Shown here: positions 1 to 7,599 of the stretch, in pieces
Position numbering within the stretch: position 1 is the first letter of the stretch
Layout of the letters: each line of letters starts with the position of its first letter
Assembly (NCBI GenBank): GCA_038231175.1
Contig: JBBRLU010000008.1
Coordinates: 1 to 26,329 of the forward strand
DNA length: 26,329 nucleotides
Direction: 5' to 3'
From: UBA4729 sp038231175
Lineage (GTDB): Bacteria > Patescibacteriota > Saccharimonadia > Saccharimonadales > UBA4665
Notes under the pieces: model-generated
Told to the model about the DNA's origin: nothing
Databases searched by the model: none
The model's input: only the letters and a program-made list of their open reading frames with translations
Program-made: the position numbers and the translations under genes

Positions 1-573
<573 letters not shown>

Positions 574-598
574 AAATGCCAGGGCAAAAGATTACTAG

Positions 599-1396
599 TT
601 AGTCGAGTTGACGTTGGATCTGCTCGATCGAGCTGGCTAAGCCTTGCTCGTTAACGGTTACAAGCACGGCGTTAAACTGCCGTGGGCCGGCCATTTCGAG
701 CGTATTACGCGTCTGTAAACCGTCGCGCCAGCGCGGTACGACGCTGTCGAAAGTCACGCCCAGACTGGAATCAAGGGCACCGCACATACCGACGTCAGTA
801 ATGTGGGCCGTCGACTTCGGTAGCAGCCGGGCGTCAGCCGTCGGAATGTGCCAGTGATCACCGATGACCGCTGTTACCCGGCCGTCCAGATAATGTCCGA
901 TAATCACCTTTTCGCTACTGAAGTCACCGTGAAAGTTTACGATGGTGGCTATCTTGTCCGTGGCTTGCTCGGCGGCTAGGATCCGATCGGCCGTCTTAAG
1001 CGGGTTGTCGAGTAGCTGGCTACCCTGCTTACCGACGATCTGGCCCAGTAAACTGATGACTAGGATCTTACCGGTTTCTGTCTTGAGATACTTGTACTCA
1101 AGCCCGGGCGTGCCGGCTGGGTAGTTGGCCGGCCGCGTAATCGGCTCGTCAGGGTCGTTCAGCTGCGGATAAATTTCCTTAGTGTCAAAGATGTGGTTAC
1201 CGCCGGTAAAACCATCGACGCCAGCGGCTAGTAAGCGTTGATAATCGAGCACTGAAATACCGCGCCCGGCCGTGACGTTTTCGGCCTGCGCGATTACGGT
1301 CTGCACTCCGAGCTCCTGCCGCAGACGCGGTAGCAGCTGCTCGGCCACGGCGATGCCGGCCTCGCCCATGATGTCACCGACGTAGAGTAATTTTAT
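599..1396 (-). CDS. ymdB: YmdB-family metallophosphoesterase (TIGR00282), probable ATA start
   Basis: 265 residues when started at an ATA at 1396-1394. The first conventional ATG (1369) would remove the invariant MKLLYVGD N-terminus with its metal-binding Asp. From the ATA the metal ligands fall at Asp8, Glu39-Asn40 and Asn67-His68, the same numbers I recall for Bacillus YmdB, followed by His156 and GDHWH (His181, His183). The ATA lies 8 nt after AAGGAG and shares bases with the stop of the preceding gene in ATAA, an analogue of the common ATGA coupling. YmdB proteins are phosphodiesterases able to hydrolyse cyclic nucleotides; in Bacillus the gene sits beside rny and affects biofilm and motility, as this cluster echoes. 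One departure: the usual H-A-E-x-T-S-E-K reads HGDFSSEK here. The family call is secure; the start is inferred from homology, Shine-Dalgarno and overlap. Confidence 0.93.
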   Translation of the reverse strand: MKLLYVGDIMGEAGIAVAEQLLPRLRQELGVQTVIAQAENVTAGRGISVLDYQRLLAAGVDGFTGGNHIFDTKEIYPQLNDPDEPITRPANYPAGTPGLEYKYLKTETGKILVISLLGQIVGKQGSQLLDNPLKTADRILAAEQATDKIATIVNFHGDFSSEKVIIGHYLDGRVTAVIGDHWHIPTADARLLPKSTAHITDVGMCGALDSSLGVTFDSVVPRWRDGLQTRNTLEMAGPRQFNAVLVTVNEQGLASSIEQIQRQLD

Positions 1397-1668
1397 GCTG
1401 GTAGCTCCTTTAGCATCATCAAGGCCCGTTTGCGTTGGGTCAGCAGCGTCATGATGATCTGTTTACATTTGTTCATAGTCCGCTGCAGCCGCTCATGATC
1501 TATAGTATAGTTCATGTCGCTAATTCTACCGGCCTGTTTTGCGGCTCGCATCTGAACAGCTATGCTATTGAGCTGATGTAGATCGCCGTTGCAAGTGGTC
1601 AGCAGCCCCTCGACGTACTCGATAATCTCGTGCAGCAGATCCTTATCGCTTTGGTTGACGTCGCTCAC
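1393..1668 (-). CDS. Small helical hypothetical protein
   Basis: 91 residues, not recognised. It is soluble and predicted largely alpha-helical, with a basic C-terminal half (TQRKRALMMLKEL) and no signal peptide or membrane segment. The GTG start (1668-1666) overlaps the TGA of the upstream gene as GTGA, with GAGG just upstream as ribosome-binding site, and its own TAA overlaps the ATA start of ymdB. These tight overlaps on both sides argue that it is real and co-translated. It resembles neither XseB nor another small nuclease subunit that I can recall. The context, between RNase Y/CYTH and YmdB, hints at RNA metabolism or regulation, but no function can be assigned. Confidence 0.75.
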   Translation of the reverse strand: MSDVNQSDKDLLHEIIEYVEGLLTTCNGDLHQLNSIAVQMRAAKQAGRISDMNYTIDHERLQRTMNKCKQIIMTLLTQRKRALMMLKELPA

Positions 1669-1916
1669 GGCCCGACCTCGGCCGTTTCCTTCTGGGTACT
1701 ATAGCCTGGCAGCAGTAATTCTAGGCGCCTTAGGCGGGCATCGTCTATCAATGAGTCCTGGGTCTGCAGTTCCGTCTGTCGGACGAAGCTGTCAATCAGC
1801 TGATACAGTCCCTCGATATGCTTGTCTTGTTCGGCGATCCGCTGGTTCAGTCCACGGAACTTTTTATCGAAATAACGGAAGAACTTGAGGGTGATGTCGT
1901 TGAGTTGCTGTTGCAT
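1665..1916 (-). CDS. Small coiled-coil hypothetical protein
   Basis: 83 residues, not recognised. The protein is nearly all charged amphipathic helix, with an aromatic/basic N-terminal stretch (KFFRYFDKKFRGLNQR) followed by heptad-like hydrophobic spacing over residues 20-70, consistent with a coiled coil. No signal peptide or membrane segment is seen. Its TGA overlaps the GTG of the next gene. The ATG at 1916 has no convincing Shine-Dalgarno, but a -10-like TAGTAT ends six bases before it, so it may be the leaderless first gene of a hypothetical-hypothetical-ymdB unit. The product may pair with the helical protein encoded next to it; that is inference from the overlap only. Confidence 0.7.
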   Translation of the reverse strand: MQQQLNDITLKFFRYFDKKFRGLNQRIAEQDKHIEGLYQLIDSFVRQTELQTQDSLIDDARLRRLELLLPGYSTQKETAEVGP

Positions 1917-1922
1917 AGCGTC

Positions 1923-1952
1923 ATACTACGCTCGGCAAAATGCTTACGACAA
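1923..1952 (-). promoter_or_regulatory. Putative leaderless promoter with overlapping dyad
   Basis: Minus strand: TTGTCG (complement of 1947-1952), 18-bp spacer, TAGTAT (complement of 1923-1928), then six bases to the ATG at 1916. The -10 lies inside a small dyad, AGCGT-N6-ACGCT (1917-1932), which could be an operator. Each hexamer matches consensus at only 4 of 6 positions, so this is a moderate call. Confidence 0.4.
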
Positions 1953-1998
1953 AACTATCTGGCCGGATTTAATGAAAGTTTAATCTAACCTGGAGTAT

Positions 1999-2589
1999 TT
2001 ACAGACGGTCGCTGAACCACTGCGGTATCGGGCCGTCAAAACTGAGGTCAGCTACGGTGCCGACGGTATCACTAGCGGTCATTCTTGGATACTGGGCGCG
2101 GTAAGCGGTATCAGCGCTACCAAACACGCCATACTCCCAGTCTAATCCTAACTTTGCAGCCGCAGTTTTAATACTGTCTTCTGTTGGGCCCTCAATCTCT
2201 ATGTAAGGAGCGAGCCAGGGCCAGACGTCCAGCACAACTTCCGCATCATCTAAGTGCCAGGTTTCACGTTTAGTCTGTTGGGTCGTGTAAGCTTGGAGCC
2301 CAATTGCCTCGAGGATTTTGACCGTCGATTCGTAAGAGCTGACCGTAGTTTCGTATTCTTCGGCGTAATTGCCGTCACTGCCAGTCTTGGAGGTAAGGGT
2401 TGTCTTGTTACCCTCATCTCTTACTCGCAAGCGACTTCTGGCTGCATGCAAGCGGCCGTCGGGGAAGTCGAACAGCTGCCGTCTCATTAGACGCATCGGC
2501 TGGGCTAAGGTTGCACCGGCGGCAGCTAACGTAGCGCGGATTTCATCGTGATCGATGTTTAAGAACTTGACCTCAATTTCGGCGGCCAT
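1999..2589 (-). CDS. CYTH-domain phosphohydrolase (CyaB / thiamine-triphosphatase-like)
   Basis: 196 residues. The N-terminal EIEVKF is the ExExK signature of the CYTH superfamily, which binds triphosphate and metal inside a beta-tunnel. The expected acidic and basic strands follow: SRLRVRDEG, TTLTSKTG, EEYETTV, VVLDVWPWLAPYIEIEGP. Family members are inorganic or thiamine triphosphatases or class IV adenylate cyclases; the exact substrate cannot be read from sequence. The C-terminal ~30 residues extend beyond the core. The ATG at 2589 lies just after the rny stop (2593), so it is probably translated by read-through from rny; no strong Shine-Dalgarno is present. About 80 bp separate its stop from the next gene, which seems to have its own promoter. 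Confidence 0.88.
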   Translation of the reverse strand: MAAEIEVKFLNIDHDEIRATLAAAGATLAQPMRLMRRQLFDFPDGRLHAARSRLRVRDEGNKTTLTSKTGSDGNYAEEYETTVSSYESTVKILEAIGLQAYTTQQTKRETWHLDDAEVVLDVWPWLAPYIEIEGPTEDSIKTAAAKLGLDWEYGVFGSADTAYRAQYPRMTASDTVGTVADLSFDGPIPQWFSDRL

Positions 2590-2592
2590 AAT

Positions 2593-4104
2593 CTATTTAG
2601 CAAACTCGATGGCCCGGGTTTCCCGAATGACGTTGACCTTGATAGTGCCGGGGTACTGCATGGTCGACTCGATCTTGGTGGCGATATCGCGGGCCAGCTT
2701 GATGGCGCTGAGGTCGTCGATATGCTGCGGTCGGACGAAGACGCGGACTTCACGGCCAGCGCTGATGGCGTAGGCCTTCTCGATACCCTGGAAGCTGTTG
2801 GCGACGTTCTCCAGGTCGCGCATGCGCTCGCCAAAGTTTTCGGCGCTGACGTTACGGGCTCCCGGACGGGCGGCGCTGACGGCGTCGACGACCCGGATGA
2901 TCAGGGCTTCGACACTGGTGGCTTCGACGTCATCGTGGTGCTGTTCGGCGGCCAAAGCAACTTCTTCTGGTGCGCCATATTTACGCAGCATCTCGCCAGA
3001 AATATGGTGGTGTTTACCCTCCATCTTGTGGGTCAGGGCTTTACCGAGGTCGTGGACCAGGGCGGCGTACTTGGCGGTCTTGACGTTGGCGCCGACTTCT
3101 TCGGCGATCATACCGGCAATGTGGGCCATCTCGGTCGAATGCTTGAGCACGTTTTGCCCGTAACTGGTGCGGTAGCGCAGTTCGCCCAGCAGGTGCAGGA
3201 TTTCCTTAGGAATACCGATGACACCGACTTCGCGGGCAGCATCTTCACCAGCGCGGACAACGTCTTTTTCGACAAGCTTCTGGGCCTTCTCGACAATCTC
3301 CTCGATCCGGCCTGGGTGGATCCGGCCGTCTTTGATGAGCATTTCAATCGCTTGGCGGGCGACTTCACGGCGGACCGGGTCAAAGCACGACAGCACGATG
3401 TAACCGGGAGTGTCGTCGACCATAATGTCGACGCCGGTAGCGCGCTGCAGGGCCTGGATGTTACGGCCCTCTTTACCGATCAACCGACCTTTCATCTCTT
3501 CTTCTTCCAGCTTGACGCTAGTGATGGTGCGCTCGGCCGTCACTTCGCTGGCCATGCGCTCCATGGCGGTCGTAATGATCAGCGCCGCCTGTTCGTCGGC
3601 GTTCTCGCGGGCCTCATTTTGTAGTTTGACCACTAGGCCTGACAAGTCGTTACGAATGTCGCGCTCTGTCATTTGCATTAATTTTTCGGCGGCATCTTTA
3701 GCCGATAATTTGGCAATTTTTTCGAGTTTCTCCTGCTGCCGGCTGCGGATATCGCGGATTTCGTTCTTTAAGCCTTCGACTTCATCTTCGCCCTTACGTA
3801 AGTTCTCGTTACGTTTGTCGAGCTCGTCGAGCTTACGATCAAGCGTTTCCTCGCGTTTGACCAGACGCTGCTCGAGGTCTTTGATCTCGTGACGGCGGGT
3901 CTGTTCTTCGCGGCGACCGTCGTCGATGGCACGGTTCGACTCCTCGCGGGCTTTGTCGATCAAACGATCGGCTTCTTTCTTGGCTTTAGCCAGTTCTTTG
4001 TCGGCTTTTTCCTGGGCTGACCCCTGTTTTCGTTTGGTAATGACGGCGTTGGCACCAAAGCCGGCAACCAGCCCTATGACAGCTAATAAAGCACTTATAA
4101 TCAT
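2593..4104 (-). CDS. rny: Ribonuclease Y
   Basis: 503 residues, close to the usual ~520. In order: an N-terminal membrane anchor (residues 1-20), a long charged coiled coil (about 25-190), a KH RNA-binding domain with the GRLIGKEGRNIQAL loop, and an HD domain with His351-Asp352 in VHDLGK plus the downstream KHHHISGE and EQHHDD motifs. RNase Y is a membrane-tethered endoribonuclease that starts mRNA decay, mainly in monoderm bacteria. The start ATG is preceded at normal spacing by AAAGG. It heads the cluster running on into the CYTH gene. A well-formed promoter lies about 130 bp upstream, so the mRNA has a long 5' leader. Confidence 0.97.
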   Translation of the reverse strand: MIISALLAVIGLVAGFGANAVITKRKQGSAQEKADKELAKAKKEADRLIDKAREESNRAIDDGRREEQTRRHEIKDLEQRLVKREETLDRKLDELDKRNENLRKGEDEVEGLKNEIRDIRSRQQEKLEKIAKLSAKDAAEKLMQMTERDIRNDLSGLVVKLQNEARENADEQAALIITTAMERMASEVTAERTITSVKLEEEEMKGRLIGKEGRNIQALQRATGVDIMVDDTPGYIVLSCFDPVRREVARQAIEMLIKDGRIHPGRIEEIVEKAQKLVEKDVVRAGEDAAREVGVIGIPKEILHLLGELRYRTSYGQNVLKHSTEMAHIAGMIAEEVGANVKTAKYAALVHDLGKALTHKMEGKHHHISGEMLRKYGAPEEVALAAEQHHDDVEATSVEALIIRVVDAVSAARPGARNVSAENFGERMRDLENVANSFQGIEKAYAISAGREVRVFVRPQHIDDLSAIKLARDIATKIESTMQYPGTIKVNVIRETRAIEFAK

Positions 4105-4259
4105 GCGGAGACCTTTCTATGTTGAAACCCCCGCGCCGTAACAATCGCTATCACTTCACTAGTTCTGGCCGACGGGTAGGTTTATCTATGAGTTTATATC
4201 AGTAATCGGGGTACGAAGTACCTGCCTTAAATATACGCTTTTTTACAACAGCCGGTCAA
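4105..4259 (-). promoter_or_regulatory. rny promoter and ~120-nt leader
   Basis: Minus strand: TTGACC (complement of 4254-4259), 18-bp spacer, TATATT (complement of 4230-4235); both hexamers match consensus at 5 of 6 positions. The -35 abuts the sortase stop codon. A tiny hairpin, GGTAC-N3-GTACC (4210-4222), falls at the predicted 5' end of the transcript and could affect its stability. The leader ends with AAAGG before the rny ATG. No other element is evident. Confidence 0.7.
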
Positions 4260-5393
4260 CTAGCTGGCAATGGCAAAGACGATCGTGCGTTGGGTATATT
4301 CACCACTGGCCTTGTCGTACGGTCCGCCACAGGTAATAAGATTGAGGGCCGACTGGCCAGGTATGGCCGACGTCAGGGCATTACCGATGTCAAGATTAGC
4401 GGCTTCATAATTCTGAGTTTTGACGACTTTATAGCTGATGACCTTATTATCGCCGCGGGTGATAGTAATAATGTCGCCGGCCACCAGTTTTTTGAGATTT
4501 ACAAATATCCCGGGCTGCGTCGGGCCATGGACATGGCCGTCTATGACGGCGGCTCCACTGCCTGGGCCGTCACCAGGCTTAGCGCTACCGTTATACCAAC
4601 CAGCGTCGTAGATGCTGTTCGGGGCCTGGAGTTCGTTCTTGGCATTGACACTTAGCGACTTGACCCGTGCCTTGACGTTAAGCTTCGGTATTTCGATATA
4701 TTTAGGTAGGTCGGGTGCTACTTGGTATGTTTTTACGGCCGTCGGTGGCGGTGGGGCCTCTGCCGGCGGCGCACCAGCCACGGTCGTACCGTCGGACTGT
4801 TCAGATTTTTGGGCCAGGGCGGCTACCTGCGTTTTGGCACTATGATTGGTCTGCAGCGTCAGTAAACTGACGATCATGCCCGTCAGAAAGACAAAACCGG
4901 CCATCGCTACTACGGCATACTGTAGCTTGTTACGCTTGGCCTTGGCCGGCTGTTCGGGCTTAGCGATCGCTGTAGCGATATTCGGTCGTCGTAATACCTG
5001 TGACTTCTGTAATTTCGGATGAGCCGGCATGGCATAGGTCTGCGGCGCTACCACTTGCACTGTCGGAACCGATACTGGTAAGAAGACCACTTCGGCAATG
5101 CTGGAGGTAACAACCCGGGCTGGGGCCGGTTGGATGGCCGTTATTTTCTGAGGTGTCACCGCTATGTCGGTCATGGCAGGCCTCCGCCCGGGCAGTACCA
5201 GCGCTGCGGCCGGCAACGTAGGCTGGGCTGAGGCCAGAGCCGGCGGCGCTAGGCTGCGTAGGGCGACTCGTGGCCCGAAGGGCCGCCGTATCTCGTTGCT
5301 GGCGCTCATCGAAGCTACGCCAGCCCTTATAGGCTGGCGTACACGTCCGCGAAAGGCGGGATTATCGAGACCGATGCGAGGTCGATCAGACAT
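4260..5393 (-). CDS. Sortase (class E/F-like transpeptidase) with long cytoplasmic N-terminus
   Basis: 377 residues. The C-terminal domain (about 225-377) begins with YIEIPKLNVKARV and carries the full catalytic triad: His287 in VIDGHVHG, Cys355 in LITCGG and Arg369 in YTQRTIVFA. One transmembrane segment lies at about 158-180. Before it is an unusual ~155-residue Pro/Ala/Val-rich N-terminal region, where most sortases have only a short cytoplasmic tail. Sortases cleave sorting signals of secreted proteins and join them to the cell envelope. The adhesin gene immediately upstream in the same transcript (35-bp gap) ends in a PDTG sorting signal and is the obvious substrate. The start is supported by AAAAGGAAGTAAATG. 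Class assignment is tentative. Confidence 0.93.
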   Translation of the reverse strand: MSDRPRIGLDNPAFRGRVRQPIRAGVASMSASNEIRRPFGPRVALRSLAPPALASAQPTLPAAALVLPGRRPAMTDIAVTPQKITAIQPAPARVVTSSIAEVVFLPVSVPTVQVVAPQTYAMPAHPKLQKSQVLRRPNIATAIAKPEQPAKAKRNKLQYAVVAMAGFVFLTGMIVSLLTLQTNHSAKTQVAALAQKSEQSDGTTVAGAPPAEAPPPPTAVKTYQVAPDLPKYIEIPKLNVKARVKSLSVNAKNELQAPNSIYDAGWYNGSAKPGDGPGSGAAVIDGHVHGPTQPGIFVNLKKLVAGDIITITRGDNKVISYKVVKTQNYEAANLDIGNALTSAIPGQSALNLITCGGPYDKASGEYTQRTIVFAIAS

Positions 5394-5427
5394 TTACTTC
5401 CTTTTTATTTTTGAGTGAGATTACTAT

Positions 5428-7089
5428 TTATTTTGTGTTGAGGTTCAAGCGGCGAGCTAGGACAATGAGGGACAGGGCAGCAATGGTTGAGCCTAAGAAA
5501 CTGACAATCGGGTGAGCAGCTACTAATGCAAAACCAGTGTCTGGCTTCTTTGGTACAGCGGCTGAATCGACTGATTTAACGGTCAGAACAACATCATTAC
5601 CATCGCCACCCTTATAGGTAACTGAGTAAGTAACACCTTGGTTCGTGTAAGTACCGCCTTCAGCGATGCCGGTAAAGGTACCTGTTACGGCATCGGCAGC
5701 ATCGTTACTGATGATTATGTAGCTTTGGCCAACTTTTGGTACGAAGCCGCCGTATAAGGTGGCGTCTAATGTTGAGCCAGTTATGTCAACAGCACCCGTT
5801 ACTTTTAATTGGTCGTAACCGGTGCATGGATCGGTGCCACCAATTTCTGCTTGGTAGGTGCCGGCAAGGCTAAGGTCACCTGAAGTTAAACAACCAGGGC
5901 TGTGTCCAGGAGCGACAACACCACCTTTGGCTTCAAACAAGGCGCCCAAGGTTCCAGTACCTTTCAATATACCTCCACTAGACACCGCAACGTCGCTACG
6001 TGTGCCGTCGATAGTAACTGTTGCGTTATTTAAAATATCTACGGTGGTGCTAGGTGCATTGTCTGACAGAGTTATGACAACAGGTTGTGAAGCATACGTG
6101 CCGTTGGCAGTTGCGGTAGTGTTAGTGCTGCCATTCACGACAAGACTGCCGTCATACTTATTAACGCTGTTGAACTTGTAGTTTCCGCTCAAAGCACCCG
6201 TTAGTGTGACAGTTTTAGCCACGGAATCGTAAGTTATGTCGCTGGCTAAGACGATTGCACCGGAGAGAATATATTCTTGGCCGCTGTTAGCAAAAGTACC
6301 ATAGGATTGGTCACCACCACGTCCACCTACACAAAATGTTCCAAGGTTCAGCTTACCATTGTCGTAACTTGCACTAGGACTAGCGCTCAGTCCACTTAGA
6401 TTCAAATTCTCGGCTAGTGTAAAACCGGTGCCACAATCACCAATATTTAGGCTGGCTCCTGTTGCTACAGTTGTTCCCCCTGCAGTAGTTCCGAGCGAGG
6501 TAGCAGTCGGTACAGACAAAACGCCCGCAGTAACCGTGACGTTACCAGTAAAGGTATTGGCGGCGTCAAAGCCGACCACACCGGTGCCACTTAACGTCAG
6601 GTTGCCAGTACCACTTAATACGCCGCTCAGCGATAAATAATCACCGGTCGCAGCAACAATTGATTGGTCAGCGGTAAAAGCGATAGGCAAACTAATAGTT
6701 CCAGCTTGAACAGTTGCACTAATTCCACCTGTTAGCTGAACAGCGTTACCCGATACAATGTAAGGAGACTCACTGGTTGGCAATGTGCCATCAAACGTAA
6801 TTGATGCAAAGCTGGTGCCTGCAGCCTCATCATTTACTGGGGCTTTGTCTGTTACGCCCGTTCCATAAGGAAAGTCTAGTAAGTCGCCGGCGCCAGGCGC
6901 AACGGTTGCGGCAGCCGCACCAACTTTCCAGTTTCCAGGTGTACTAAATTTATGGTCGGGAACAGTAGCCGCACCCGTCCAAACATATGTTACTCCAGCA
7001 GCGTGCACTGTTGGTATGGCAATTGCCAATATAGAAGATAGGGCCAGAACAGAAACTGAGCCGAGCTCAAGTAAACTCTTGATTTTCAT
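5428..7089 (-). CDS. Secreted, sortase-anchored beta-helical adhesin (autotransporter-passenger-like)
   Basis: 553 residues. A signal peptide covers residues 1-30 (cleavage after VHA). The body is Gly/Thr/Ser/Val-rich beta repeats resembling autotransporter-associated beta-strand repeats (GTGNLTLSG, NTFTGNVTVTAGVL), followed by a passenger-end-like module with VVAPGHSPGCL, a YDQLKVTGAVDITGSTL segment and GGDGNDVVLTV. Instead of an outer-membrane barrel it ends in PKKPDTG (PDTG at 516-519), a hydrophobic stretch and a basic tail, i.e. a cell-wall sorting signal. It is therefore likely displayed on the surface by the sortase encoded next to it. Base composition looks clearly more AT-rich than neighbouring genes, consistent with acquisition or diversifying selection. 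The ligand is unknown. Its promoter is strong and dense with inverted repeats. Confidence 0.88.
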   Translation of the reverse strand: MKIKSLLELGSVSVLALSSILAIAIPTVHAAGVTYVWTGAATVPDHKFSTPGNWKVGAAAATVAPGAGDLLDFPYGTGVTDKAPVNDEAAGTSFASITFDGTLPTSESPYIVSGNAVQLTGGISATVQAGTISLPIAFTADQSIVAATGDYLSLSGVLSGTGNLTLSGTGVVGFDAANTFTGNVTVTAGVLSVPTATSLGTTAGGTTVATGASLNIGDCGTGFTLAENLNLSGLSASPSASYDNGKLNLGTFCVGGRGGDQSYGTFANSGQEYILSGAIVLASDITYDSVAKTVTLTGALSGNYKFNSVNKYDGSLVVNGSTNTTATANGTYASQPVVITLSDNAPSTTVDILNNATVTIDGTRSDVAVSSGGILKGTGTLGALFEAKGGVVAPGHSPGCLTSGDLSLAGTYQAEIGGTDPCTGYDQLKVTGAVDITGSTLDATLYGGFVPKVGQSYIIISNDAADAVTGTFTGIAEGGTYTNQGVTYSVTYKGGDGNDVVLTVKSVDSAAVPKKPDTGFALVAAHPIVSFLGSTIAALSLIVLARRLNLNTK

Positions 7090-7109
7090 TTTTGTTACTT
7101 TTTTTATTA

Positions 7110-7172
7110 ATACTTTGTAAATGTAACTATACGCTGAATAGTTGCACTGTCAACAACTTTTTTACAAAGTAT
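7110..7172. repeat. Perfect 12-bp inverted repeat bracketing the adhesin promoter
   Basis: ATACTTTGTAAA (7110-7121) and its exact reverse complement TTTACAAAGTAT (7161-7172) are 39 bp apart. The whole promoter (7126-7153) sits between them. A second pair, AATAGTTG (7137-7144) and CAACTATT (7188-7195), overlaps. This could be a pair of operator half-sites or the ends of an invertible promoter segment. Confidence 0.8.
7126..7153 (-). promoter_or_regulatory. Adhesin promoter
   Basis: Minus strand: a perfect TTGACA (complement of 7148-7153), 16-bp spacer, TATAGT (complement of 7126-7131). The predicted start near 7119 gives a ~30-nt leader. A dyad, AACTAT-N7-ATAGTT (7125-7143), overlaps the -10 and spacer and is operator-like. 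This is among the best sigma-70-type promoters in the window. Confidence 0.75.
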
Positions 7173-7190
7173 ACGTTGCGCTGTGGACAA

Positions 7191-7583
7191 CTATTTTCTG
7201 GGAGCCGTGATATTCGGCAGCGCACCGTAGGCCGGCACGACGATAATGTCGGTTTCAGCGACCAGGATTCTGGCCAGCCCGTCGCGTAACCAAGTCTCGT
7301 GCTCGCGGCCGATGATAGCTGCACCGACACTGTCCGCCAAAGCATTGGCCACGGCAATACCGATCCGTAGACCGGTAAAGCTGCCCGGCCCCTGGTATAT
7401 CACTATGCCGCCAAGGTCTTGGAGCTCCAGCTTCTGGGCGTCCAGCGTGGCTTTAATCTTGAGGTGAATGGTTTCGGCCAGTTGGCGGTGCGCCATCCAC
7501 GGCTCGTAACTGAGTTGTTGCTGGTCTTTATACAGACCGATTTCGGCTTCCGGTCGATCGGTACGCAGCGTCAAGATATACAT
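7191..7583 (-). CDS. tsaB: TsaB-like tRNA t6A biosynthesis protein (short form)
   Basis: 130 residues, against about 230 in E. coli TsaB. The diagnostic GPGSFTGLRIGIAVANALA is present in the first ASKHA subdomain, and the C-terminal subdomain is essentially missing; short versions are usual in streamlined CPR genomes. TsaB scaffolds TsaD and TsaE in making N6-threonylcarbamoyladenosine at position 37 of ANN-decoding tRNAs. It lies 16 bp after tsaE on the same strand. A TATACT ends seven bases before the ATG and no Shine-Dalgarno is evident, so it may also have its own leaderless transcript. The N-terminus MYILTLRTD replaces the usual ILAIDTS-type start, so the phosphate-binding Asp/Thr context differs. 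Confidence 0.87.
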   Translation of the reverse strand: MYILTLRTDRPEAEIGLYKDQQQLSYEPWMAHRQLAETIHLKIKATLDAQKLELQDLGGIVIYQGPGSFTGLRIGIAVANALADSVGAAIIGREHETWLRDGLARILVAETDIIVVPAYGALPNITAPRK

Positions 7584-7590
7584 AGCTTCA

Positions 7591-7596
7591 AGTATA
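7591..7596 (-). promoter_or_regulatory. Putative -10 element for tsaB
   Basis: Minus-strand TATACT seven bases before the tsaB ATG (7583); no good -35 at the expected distance. If used, the mRNA would begin at or next to the start codon. Confidence 0.35.
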
Positions 7597-7599
7597 GCC

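Noticed and set aside
2722..3624. A 300-codon open frame antisense to rny
   Set aside because: It lies wholly within the strongly supported RNase Y gene, has no Shine-Dalgarno or homology I recognise, and results from the codon bias of the opposite strand.
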